The notes below the pieces were generated by a model. The model was not told the origin of the DNA. It did not search any database and worked only from the letters and a program-made list of their open reading frames with translations. A DNA stretch of 38,003 bases from Candidatus Omnitrophota bacterium (GTDB taxonomy: Bacteria > Omnitrophota > Gorgyraeia > Aquiviventales > Aquiviventaceae), in contig JAHFGT010000018.1 of the NCBI GenBank assembly GCA_023247275.1, positions 1 through 38,003 of the forward strand. The letters run 5' to 3'. This document shows positions 1-7,208 of the stretch, one piece after another. A program made the translations under genes and the position numbers. Position 1 is the stretch's first letter, and the number at the start of each line of letters is the position of its first letter.

Positions 1-781
1 CCACTTGCGCCGCTAACACCGCCGCTGGATAGGCCGCCCCGCTGTTGCTGAGGTCAACCTGCACATACCCCGCCCGCTCGCGGCTCATGCTCACCGACAG
101 CCGGATCACGCGCACGCGATGGTCCATCACCGCCTCCAGCGCATTGTTGAAGAGCGGCACAAAGCACTGCTCGAGCAGTAATGGGTGCATGTCCACCACC
201 ACCGGTTCGAGGCGCTCCTCTAGGTGGATGCCGGCCTTATGGATCTGGGGGCGCACTTTATCGGTCAGAAATTCATCAAGCCACGGGCCAAACGGGACGG
301 TCTGTCGGAGATTGACGGTTTCTTTGAGCGAGCTCCAGCGACGGAGTTGGTTCGTGACGGCTTGCAAGCGAAGGACGTTGCGCTGAACGATCGACGACTC
401 CTCTGGCGGGAGGCGCTGCTGCCACTCTTCGAGCACAGCCATAAGGTTGTGCAAGGGGTTGCGGATTTCATGGAGCACGTGCGAGCCGAGCAGATGGGTG
501 AGCATCTCACCCTGCAGGTTGGCGTTCTGTGTCGACAACAGATGGGCCGTTCGTTCCTGACGTCGGAGATAATTAAACACCATCCCGGCCAGCGTTCCCA
601 AGATGCAGGGCAGCAGAACGGTCAGGAGGCTGTCGAGCACAAAAAAGACCCGTGGCGCTTTCAGCTCCTCCAGGTCAATGGCGGAAGTTATCGCACCATA
701 CGCCAGCCCGATCCCAAGCCCGATCAGGGGGGCTCGCCACGCCCGAAGCTGCACCGTGACGCGTTGCGCTGACGGGTTCAT
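1..781 (-). CDS. Sensor histidine kinase, 3'-truncated by the window edge
   Basis: Reading the minus strand from an ATG at 781 gives an open frame of 260 codons that leaves the window at base 1 without a stop. It starts MNPSAQRVTV and has two hydrophobic segments (about residues 16-34 and 47-70). The phospho-acceptor motif HEIRNPLHNL follows, with His at about residue 104, then an N-box FNNALEAV near 210 and a G1-like DLSNSG near the cut. This is a HisKA plus HATPase_c kinase with a very short membrane sensor region and no visible periplasmic or PAS domain. It is divergent from the aminotransferase operon, with about 155 bp between the starts. A GAGGGAG sequence lies directly against the ATG, which is closer than usual for a ribosome binding site, so the exact start is uncertain. 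The input signal and partner regulator are not in view. Confidence 0.85.
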   Translation of the reverse strand, partial: MNPSAQRVTVQLRAWRAPLIGLGIGLAYGAITSAIDLEELKAPRVFFVLDSLLTVLLPCILGTLAGMVFNYLRRQERTAHLLSTQNANLQGEMLTHLLGSHVLHEIRNPLHNLMAVLEEWQQRLPPEESSIVQRNVLRLQAVTNQLRRWSSLKETVNLRQTVPFGPWLDEFLTDKVRPQIHKAGIHLEERLEPVVVDMHPLLLEQCFVPLFNNALEAVMDHRVRVIRLSVSMSRERAGYVQVDLSNSGAAYPAAVLAAQV

Positions 782-936
782 CTCCCTCAGTTTACCGCAT
801 TCATGCGCAGAAGCAGAGTCAGACCAAAGTCGGATGGTACGTAAGTTTCAGTCAGTCTATGATAGCCGTCGGCAAGCTCTTCTGGGGATTCCCCAATCTT
901 ACCACAGGGATAGCAAATCGTGTGCGGAGGATGGTG

Positions 937-2322
937 ATGCCGTCGTTGTTGAGCGCGGAGGAGACATTGCTCGCTCTGGAGCACGAAGTCTGTTCGTACG
1001 GGGATACGGTCCATTATGCGGCCAATCCGAAACTGTTCAGCCGCTGCGAGGGGAGCTTTCTCTATGACAGCCACGACCACGCCTATCTCGATCTGCAGAT
1101 GTGGTATTCCGCCGTCAGCCTCGGCTATCGCCATCCCCGCGTGAACCAGGCGGTGAAAGCGCAGCTGGATCGATTACCACAATTGGCCTGCCAATATCTG
1201 CATCGTGAGAAGATCGAGCTAGCGGACCGTATCGCCAAGAGCGTCGAGCAGCGCTATGGGTTGAAGGGCCGCGTACAGTTCAACGTTGGAGGATCGCAGG
1301 CGGTGGAGGACGCGCTCAAACTCGTGAGGAAATTCACCGGCCGACAGCGCATGTTGGCATTTCAAGGCGGGTATCACGGGCGTACGCTCGGTGCTTCCGC
1401 CATCACCTCGTCCTACCGTTACCGGGAGGCTTTCGGGACGTTTGCCGATCGAGCGGAGTTCATCCCCTTTCCCTATCGGTTTCGCTGTCCGACCGGCCAG
1501 ACGGCAGAGGCCTGTACGGCCTATGCGTTGGAGCCGCTGGAGCGCATGTTCCAGCACGAATATACCGGGGTCTGGAACCCCAAGACCGGCAAGACGGAAT
1601 TTGGGGCGTGTGTGATCGAAGCGGTGCAAGGCACCGGCGGGTACATCATTCCGCCCAAACAGTATTTGATCCGGCTTGAGGAGCTCTGCCGCGCCCACGG
1701 CATCCTGATCGTAGATGACGAGATTCAGATGGGGTTCTACCGCACCGGGACCCTGTGGGCGATCGAGCATTTCGATATCCGTCCAGACATTATCATCTTC
1801 GGTAAGGCGCTGACCAACGGCCTGAATCCGCTCTCCGGAATCTGGGCGCGCGAAGAGCTCATCAGCCCGGAACAGTTCGGCCCAGGGTCCACGCACTCCA
1901 CCTTCTCCGCCAACCCGCTTGGGACGGCGGCAGGCCTCGAGGTGATGAAGATCTTCGAGGAAGGCGATTACGGCACGACGGTCCAGCAGAAAGGCAGCTA
2001 TTTCCTGAATCTGCTGAAAGATCTCAAGCGGCGGTATCCCGAGATCGGCGACGTCGACGGTTTGGGGCTGGCTCTCCGGATGGAAATGTGCGCCGCCGAT
2101 GGCCTAACGCCCAATCGCGCCTTGACCGACCGCATGTTCCAACGGGGGTTGGAGGGGCAGCTCCAGACGAGCCAGGGGCCGATGGGCCTGATTCTCGACA
2201 TTGGCGGCTACTACAAGAATACCATCACGTTCGCCCCATCGCTGGAGATCAGTTATGCCGAAATGAACCTGGCGCATGAGTTGTTGGACGTGCTCTTGCG
2301 CGACTGTACCGGACGCCGATGA
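937..2322 (+). CDS. Class III PLP-dependent aminotransferase
   Basis: 462 residues, usual for fold-type I class III aminotransferases (acetylornithine, diaminobutyrate, lysine and omega-amino transaminases). The PLP-phosphate loop and GYHGRTLGA segment are present. Asp261 in VDDEIQMGF should contact the pyridine nitrogen and Lys290 in FGKALTNG should form the Schiff base; the HSTFSANPLG segment follows. The start at 937 is chosen because GGAGG (926-930) lies 6 nt upstream; a second ATG at 931 abuts that site and the upstream frame looks non-coding. A possible -10 TATGAT (858-863) has only a weak -35. It is the first of seven overlapping genes, and its stop overlaps the next start (ATGA). The amino donor and acceptor cannot be read from sequence. 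The cluster suggests it makes an amine that is then acylated or exported, which is inference. Confidence 0.9.
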   Translation: MPSLLSAEETLLALEHEVCSYGDTVHYAANPKLFSRCEGSFLYDSHDHAYLDLQMWYSAVSLGYRHPRVNQAVKAQLDRLPQLACQYLHREKIELADRIAKSVEQRYGLKGRVQFNVGGSQAVEDALKLVRKFTGRQRMLAFQGGYHGRTLGASAITSSYRYREAFGTFADRAEFIPFPYRFRCPTGQTAEACTAYALEPLERMFQHEYTGVWNPKTGKTEFGACVIEAVQGTGGYIIPPKQYLIRLEELCRAHGILIVDDEIQMGFYRTGTLWAIEHFDIRPDIIIFGKALTNGLNPLSGIWAREELISPEQFGPGSTHSTFSANPLGTAAGLEVMKIFEEGDYGTTVQQKGSYFLNLLKDLKRRYPEIGDVDGLGLALRMEMCAADGLTPNRALTDRMFQRGLEGQLQTSQGPMGLILDIGGYYKNTITFAPSLEISYAEMNLAHELLDVLLRDCTGRR

Positions 2323-3017
2323 GCGCCTCGATCTCGGTGTACTGCGACTTCGACGGCACGGTGACGCAAGCCGATGTGACGGATCTGCTGCTGATCGAGC
2401 TGGCCGATCCGAGCTGGCGGCGCGTCGAAGCCAAATGGGAGCGGGGGATGATCGGCAGCCGCGAGTGCCTGGCCAGGCAGATTCCGCTGATCCGCGGCGG
2501 CTGGCCTGCCATCATCCGACAGCTACGTGACGTCCGGCTCGAGCCCACCTTTCGATCGTTCGCCGCGTGGTGCCGGGCCAGCGGGATACGCATCCAGATC
2601 GTTAGCGATGGCCTTGACCGCGTCATTCAAACACTCCTCGATCGCGAGGGGGTCGTCGTCGATGGGGTGTGGGCGAATCATCTCGAGGAGTCTCCCGCCG
2701 GACAGCTCGGGATCGGGTTCCCCTATCCCCCGACCCGCGTCCGGTGCCGCGCAGGCCTGTGCAAATGTCAGCTCATCGAGCGCGGGTCGGCCCGCACGCT
2801 GAGCGTTGTCATCGGGGATGGCCGCAGTGATTTTTGCTGGGCCGCGCAGGCAGACTGGCTGTTTGCGAAAAGCAACTTGCTGGCCCATTGCCGGGAGCAA
2901 GGGATTCCCTGCACGCCTTTTCATGATTTCGACGCGATCCGTGAGGCTCTGAACTGCGTGTGCCGCGATAGGGGAGCGCCGGTAGTGCGGACACCGGCGG
3001 CGGCGACCCATGCGTGA
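2319..3017 (+). CDS. MtnX-like HAD-IB family phosphatase
   Basis: 232 residues with the HAD signature DFDGTVTQAD (nucleophile Asp10, acid/base Asp12), a SDG motif II region near residues 107-109, and the acidic GDGRSD motif IV at about residues 167-172. The overall pattern is that of phosphoserine-phosphatase/MtnX-like HAD-IB enzymes, which hydrolyse small phosphomonoesters. A GLCKC stretch precedes motif IV. No methionine-salvage genes are nearby, so a true MtnX role is unlikely; a phosphorylated intermediate made with the neighbouring aminotransferase is a better guess. The start overlaps the aminotransferase stop by 4 nt, implying translational coupling, and the stop overlaps the next gene by 8 nt. 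Confidence 0.85.
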   Translation: MSASISVYCDFDGTVTQADVTDLLLIELADPSWRRVEAKWERGMIGSRECLARQIPLIRGGWPAIIRQLRDVRLEPTFRSFAAWCRASGIRIQIVSDGLDRVIQTLLDREGVVVDGVWANHLEESPAGQLGIGFPYPPTRVRCRAGLCKCQLIERGSARTLSVVIGDGRSDFCWAAQADWLFAKSNLLAHCREQGIPCTPFHDFDAIREALNCVCRDRGAPVVRTPAAATHA

Positions 3018-3894
3018 ACAGAGACTGCTAGGATGGCCACCACCGCGGCCGAAGGCGCCAGTGGAGGAAGAAGGTGCGGGTATTGTTCTGGTCCACGGGA
3101 TTACAGGGACACCCACCGAGATGCGGCCGCTGGCGCGACACCTGCAGCAACTGGGTTACCGGGTGGACAGGCCGCTCCTGGCCGGGCACGGCGAGGGCTA
3201 CCAGGAGATCCTGGCGTCGACATGGCGCGACTGGCTGGCCAGTGTGCGCAGCTCGGTCGAGCGCATGGCGGCCGCCACATCACAGGTCGTGGTCATCGGC
3301 TTGTCCGCGGGAGGCTTACTGGGCGTCCTCTTGGCGGAGGAGCAGCCCTGTGTCAGCGGACTGGCTCTGCTGTCCGTCCATTTCGGCATCCCAGGGCCGC
3401 GGATTTCTTCGACGGATCGCCTCCTCTCGCGTCTGCTCTCCTGCCTGCCGATTTTGAGGCGCCACTGGTCCTTCGTGGAGCGCCCGCCCTATGGCCTCAA
3501 GGATACGCGACTGCAGCAGCGAATCACGGCGGCGATCCGCGATTCGAAACGGGGGGAAACCGCCAAGTACGGGCTCTTCCGCACGTACGCGGAAACCCTA
3601 CACCAGGTCTATCAGTTGGAAGCGGCGGCGCGCCGGGTGATGTCGCGCGTCCGCTGCCCGACGCTCATGATCCACAGTCTCGCAGACACCATGCTCAGTG
3701 CCCACAATGCCACCGCAGTCTACCGGCTTCTTGGCTCGCCAAAGAAATCGGTGATCCTTCTGACCGACTGCGACCACGTAATGACCGTAGATCTTCAAAA
3801 GCACCTCGTGGCGAAGCAAGTCAGCGCTTTCGTGCGCCAGTTCGCCACCACGCCGCGCGGTTACGGGAATAGGAACGGCACCAATGGCCACTGA
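3010..3894 (+). CDS. Alpha/beta hydrolase, carboxylesterase/monoacylglycerol-lipase type
   Basis: 294 residues with an oxyanion segment VHGITGTPTEM, the nucleophile elbow GLSAGG (Ser99), an acid in HSLADTML (Asp226) and the catalytic histidine in DCDHVMT (His256). The order and the HGITGTP start resemble Est30-like carboxylesterases and bacterial monoacylglycerol lipases. No signal peptide or membrane segment is evident, so it is probably cytoplasmic. It overlaps the genes on both sides (8 and 11 nt). In this operon it might release or transfer an acyl group as an editing or thioesterase-like enzyme. That role is inferred from context only. Confidence 0.85.
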   Translation: MREQRLLGWPPPRPKAPVEEEGAGIVLVHGITGTPTEMRPLARHLQQLGYRVDRPLLAGHGEGYQEILASTWRDWLASVRSSVERMAAATSQVVVIGLSAGGLLGVLLAEEQPCVSGLALLSVHFGIPGPRISSTDRLLSRLLSCLPILRRHWSFVERPPYGLKDTRLQQRITAAIRDSKRGETAKYGLFRTYAETLHQVYQLEAAARRVMSRVRCPTLMIHSLADTMLSAHNATAVYRLLGSPKKSVILLTDCDHVMTVDLQKHLVAKQVSAFVRQFATTPRGYGNRNGTNGH

Positions 3895-5128
3895 GCTGGT
3901 GTGCGAGATCCATCCGCGTCTCGATGCGGTGAGTGCTGAGGAATGGCGCCGGCTTTTCCCGGACCTGCCAGACTCACTGGAGATGATCCGGCTGCTGCAG
4001 CGCTGCGGGATTGAGGGGTTTGTATTCCACAGCATCGTGGTGCGGTGGCGTGACCGGCCACTTTTGCTCCTGCCGCTCTTCGAAACCGACTACCACCTCT
4101 CAGGGCTCGTCGATGTCAGAGCCAAGCGTGCGGTGGACCTGGTGATGCGCGGTTTCCCATGTCTGCGTAGTGTGCGCCTGCTTGGTGTTGGATTCGTGGA
4201 AAGCGAATGGGGCCAAGTCGGCGTGGACCGCCAGGTGAGCCGACCGATGTTGGGCATGGCCTGGGACCTCGCTCTCCGGGCGCTGGACGCGCTGGGGCAT
4301 GGGCTGGGCGCTGATGTGACCGCTTTTATCAACTTCACCACCCAGAGCGGCCGCATGCTCCCCATGGCGCAGTTGGAGCGATTCAGCCAGATGGCCGGTC
4401 TGCCGTTTGCGCAGCTGTCCGTGCGATACACGCAGCCGGCACAGTACATCGCTAGCCTGTCGGCGAACATGCGCAGCAGTCTACGCCGCAAACTGCGCAA
4501 GGCGCAGGGGGTGCGAGTGGTCCGCACGCGCGAGCCAGGACCCTGGCTTGACGCGATCTACGAGTTCTATCTCGAGACATTCCGGCGCAGTGACATCACC
4601 TTCAGCCAGCAGCCCCGGGAGTTCTTTCAATCCGTCTGCCAGTGGCTGGAGGACGCCGTCTATGCCTTGTACTTCGTTGGCGACCGGCTGGCAGGGTTCC
4701 GGCTGCAGATCGTCCGCCCGGATTGCCTCCTCGATAAATATTTCGGGATGGATCGTGTGCTCGGCCGCGAGCACAACCTGTACTTCGTCTCATGGTTCAA
4801 AGACGTCGAGTACTGCATCGCGCAGGGAATCCGGTTCTACCATGCCGGCCTGACAGAAGAGGAGACCAAGGCGCGGCTCGGTGCGCAGCTGATCCCGAGC
4901 CGTATTCTGTTCCGGCATCGCCAGTCGGTGGTCCACCGCATCCTGACAATGCTGGCGAGGTATTTCGCCTACCGGCCAGCCATGGCGCTCCCGGCTGTCC
5001 ATCTCGGGTCGGACTGGGAGCAACCCCCTGTGGGGTTTAGCGCAAGCGAGGCACCGGTACCTGTCTCGGCAGCTATCCGAATGGCTGAAGCCAGGCCTGA
5101 GCCGACCATGGGCGTGAGGGAGAATTGA
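3884..5128 (+). CDS. GNAT/BioF2-like acyltransferase
   Basis: 414 residues. The middle and C-terminal part (about 180-340) carries a BioF2-like/FemAB-type GNAT pattern: a basic stretch MRSSLRRKLRKAQ, then EFYLETFRRS, then LDKYFGMDR with NLYFVSWFKDVEYCI and YHAGLTEEETKARLGA. Such proteins acylate amino groups using acyl-CoA, acyl-ACP or aminoacyl-tRNA. The N-terminal 170 residues are poorly recognisable and the last 60 are a low-complexity tail. It overlaps the hydrolase by 11 nt, and its TGA shares one base with the next ATG (TGATG). Next to an aminotransferase it is a reasonable candidate to acylate the amine product. The substrate is unknown. Confidence 0.75.
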   Translation: MATELVCEIHPRLDAVSAEEWRRLFPDLPDSLEMIRLLQRCGIEGFVFHSIVVRWRDRPLLLLPLFETDYHLSGLVDVRAKRAVDLVMRGFPCLRSVRLLGVGFVESEWGQVGVDRQVSRPMLGMAWDLALRALDALGHGLGADVTAFINFTTQSGRMLPMAQLERFSQMAGLPFAQLSVRYTQPAQYIASLSANMRSSLRRKLRKAQGVRVVRTREPGPWLDAIYEFYLETFRRSDITFSQQPREFFQSVCQWLEDAVYALYFVGDRLAGFRLQIVRPDCLLDKYFGMDRVLGREHNLYFVSWFKDVEYCIAQGIRFYHAGLTEEETKARLGAQLIPSRILFRHRQSVVHRILTMLARYFAYRPAMALPAVHLGSDWEQPPVGFSASEAPVPVSAAIRMAEARPEPTMGVREN

Positions 5129-5451
5129 TGCTCGCGCAAGCCGCACTCCCGCTTGCCCTGTGCATCGGGGTCGAGACGGCAGAGCATCTGGCGTTTAGCC
5201 AGGCAGGTACCCAGGCGGTCCATCGTCTGGGATGGACCAGCCTCGGAATCGGCTTGCATCTGGCATTGCTGGCCGTGTGGTGTTGGCTGCTGGCCTTGCT
5301 CCCATTGGGGATTGTCACTCCGCTGACTGGGGCGAGCTATCTGACGATCACCCTTGCCAGCTCTTGCTGGCTTGGGGAACGGACCAACGCTCGAGGCTGG
5401 GTAGGGGTGTGCAGTATCGTCGCCGGATTCGCGCTGATCGCCGGCCAATGA
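5128..5451 (+). CDS. Half-size EamA/SMR-like membrane protein (first of a pair)
   Basis: 107 residues, almost entirely hydrophobic, with four predicted membrane helices and the C-terminal EamA pattern GVCSIVAGFALIAG. Its size matches SMR proteins and the ArnE/ArnF subunits, which work as dimers, rather than ten-helix DMT exporters. The ATG at 5128 overlaps the previous stop and is preceded by GAGGGAG at good distance. The gene ends in an ATGA overlap with a second half-size EamA gene. Paired small EamA genes usually encode a heterodimer in the inner membrane. ArnE/ArnF flip undecaprenyl-phosphate-aminoarabinose, so movement of a lipid-linked product is possible here but unproven. Confidence 0.8.
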   Translation: MLAQAALPLALCIGVETAEHLAFSQAGTQAVHRLGWTSLGIGLHLALLAVWCWLLALLPLGIVTPLTGASYLTITLASSCWLGERTNARGWVGVCSIVAGFALIAGQ

Positions 5452-5867
5452 CGCGTCTCATGCGTCGACAAGTCCCCAGCGGACTCTTTCTTTTCTTGAT
5501 CAGCTTGGATGTAGCGCTGCGCTTGCTGGAAAAGACGGCGGTGGCCGGCTCGCTGGTCGATGCACACGCCACCCTGGCTGTTGGAATCCTCAAGCAACCG
5601 TGGTGGTGGCTCGCCCTCGCCCTGGGCCCGCTCCAGTTGTGGACGTGGATGCGTATCCTCGCCCGCACCGAGCTGAGCCTCGCGTATCCGCTCTCAAGCC
5701 TCAGCTATCCGCTGACCATGGTGGCGGCCTGGCGCATCTTCGGCGAGCAGTTGAGCTGGCAGGTATGGCTGGGCGCACTCTTCATCACCGTCGGGGTGGC
5801 GATGGTTGGCAGCACCACCGCCACAGCATCCACGCCATTTCCAGGAGTCGTCCCATGCCAACAGTAA
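5448..5867 (+). CDS. Half-size EamA/ArnE-ArnF-like membrane protein (second of a pair)
   Basis: 139 residues with about four membrane helices. The segment TELSLAYPLSSLSYPLTMV, followed by FGEQLSWQVWLGALFITVGVAMVG, closely follows the EamA C-terminal half and the 'LPLSxAYP' pattern seen in ArnE-type subunits. The ATG at 5448 overlaps the preceding stop (ATGA). The in-frame sequence upstream of it lies inside the preceding gene and looks non-coding, so the longer start was rejected. The last 13 nt overlap the desaturase start. It probably forms a heterodimer with the preceding protein. Confidence 0.85.
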   Translation: MTRLMRRQVPSGLFLFLISLDVALRLLEKTAVAGSLVDAHATLAVGILKQPWWWLALALGPLQLWTWMRILARTELSLAYPLSSLSYPLTMVAAWRIFGEQLSWQVWLGALFITVGVAMVGSTTATASTPFPGVVPCQQ

Positions 5868-6901
5868 CCCAGCACGACCGCATCGAAAACCTCAGAGAGA
5901 CCCCTGGCGCGTCAGGGCCTACCCACGCGCAAGTCATGCAGGACATGGAGCCATTTGTCGAGAGCCAATTGATCCTGCTCAAGCCTGTTGAGGACTGCTG
6001 GCAGCCGAGCGATGTCCTGCCATGCCTCACGGGTGAGGCCTGGGTGAAAGAAGTGGAGCAATTGCGGGGCCATACCAAAGGGCTCTCAGACGAACTCCTC
6101 GTCGTGCTGGTGGGTGACATGGTCACAGAAGAGGCGCTGCCCGCCTACCAGACCATGTTCAACCGGCATGAGGGGGTGGCCGATAAGACCGGGATGGATC
6201 AGAGCCCTTGGGCGCGGTGGAGTCGTGGGTGGACAGCCGAGGAGGCCCGGCACGGCGAGCTGCTGAACAAGTACCTCTACCTCTCCGGGCGCGTGGACAT
6301 GCGGGCCGTTGACACCACGATCCAGCACCTGATCCGCGACGGCTTTAATCCGCTCACCGGCAACGATCCCTACCTCGGGTTGATCTATACCGCGTTCCAA
6401 GAGCGGGCCACGAAGATTTCGCACAGCAACACTGCACGCCTCGCCCTGAAAAGCGGAGACCGCATCCTCGCGCGCATGTGCAACATGATCGCCGGAGACG
6501 AAGCCCGCCACGAAGAGGTGTACAAGCGCTTTGTGGGGCAGATCATGGCGGCAGACCCTTCGGGCGGCACGCGGGCGATTGCCCGGATGATGAAGGCAAC
6601 CATCGTCATGCCTGGAAGGTGCATGGCGGATGAGGTTGGCATGGATCTGTCCGAGCGGTTCTCCTCGGTCGCCCAACGGATCGGTGTCTACACGGTGCGC
6701 GACTACGCGCAGATTATCGAGCACCTCATCAAGTACTGGCGCATCCCGCAGCTCACAGGCTTAACAGGAGAAGCGGCAGAGGCCCAAGAGTATCTAGGCA
6801 ATTTGGCGAACCGCTACTGGAAGCTCACGGAGCAATTGGAGCGGCGTGTTGCCGTGAAGGTACGGTTGTCTTTTGGTTGGCTCTTCGGTCGTGAAATCTA
6901 G
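5855..6901 (+). CDS. Stearoyl-ACP-desaturase-like di-iron acyl-ACP desaturase, copy 1
   Basis: 348 residues of the soluble acyl-ACP desaturase family (FA_desaturase_2), which places a double bond in ACP-bound acyl chains using O2 and reduced ferredoxin. All expected di-iron ligand regions are visible: TEEALPAYQ (from residue 91), EEARHG (129-134, His133), the FQERAT segment, and DEARHE (215-220, His219). YLYLSGRVDM between them matches, from memory, the plant enzymes almost word for word. The start at 5855 has GGAG about 9 nt upstream; longer upstream frames run through the EamA gene and were rejected. It is the last gene of the overlapping operon. A second copy lies at 11723. A desaturase at the end of an amine/acyltransferase operon suggests tailoring of an acyl chain. 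Confidence 0.9.
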   Translation: MPTVTQHDRIENLRETPGASGPTHAQVMQDMEPFVESQLILLKPVEDCWQPSDVLPCLTGEAWVKEVEQLRGHTKGLSDELLVVLVGDMVTEEALPAYQTMFNRHEGVADKTGMDQSPWARWSRGWTAEEARHGELLNKYLYLSGRVDMRAVDTTIQHLIRDGFNPLTGNDPYLGLIYTAFQERATKISHSNTARLALKSGDRILARMCNMIAGDEARHEEVYKRFVGQIMAADPSGGTRAIARMMKATIVMPGRCMADEVGMDLSERFSSVAQRIGVYTVRDYAQIIEHLIKYWRIPQLTGLTGEAAEAQEYLGNLANRYWKLTEQLERRVAVKVRLSFGWLFGREI

Positions 6902-7208
6902 CCCCGCACCACGCCACGAACTCCCCATCGACCAGTCACCACACTGCAAAATGCATTCGTTCATGATGGACAATTCCTGGGACCGGTTAGCGCATTTCTC
7001 TATGGCTTTCTCCTGCCCCCAGGAATTCCCTTCACAACTTGATACCTGGCTTCATTCTTTAACGAGAGGTAGTAATGTGGAAAAAGAAGAGGAACCACCC
7101 ATACTATTGTTGAACCAGCTCCCCCCTCAGCCGTCGAATTGAACAGACCACTGGCAAGCGCAGATGGCAGGGACTTTAGGGCAGGCATTTTGCGCCGAGC
7201 GGCTGGGC
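6902..7208. other. Convergent spacer without a recognised gene
   Basis: This 307-bp gap lies between the ends of two convergent genes and is visibly less GC-rich than its surroundings. A perfect 10-bp inverted repeat, AATTCCTGGG (about 6970-6979) and CCCAGGAATT (about 7017-7026), is separated by roughly 37 bp. No T-run follows it, so it is not a standard terminator. A short plus-strand frame here has no ribosome binding site or coding-like composition, and I see no credible gene. Confidence 0.6.

Noticed and set aside
859-936. N-terminal extension of the aminotransferase
   Set aside because: GGAGG immediately before 931-937 and non-conserved residues upstream favour the start at 937.
3033-3872. 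A 279-residue plus-strand frame overlapping the first alpha/beta hydrolase
   Set aside because: The hydrolase frame has an intact catalytic triad and overlaps its neighbours correctly; this one is Gly/Arg/Ala-rich shadow.
5600-5854. N-terminal extension of desaturase copy 1
   Set aside because: It lies inside the EamA gene in another frame; the ATG at 5855 has a ribosome binding site and the right length.
6873-7142. An 89-residue frame in the convergent spacer
   Set aside because: It starts inside the desaturase gene, has no ribosome binding site and no protein-like pattern.
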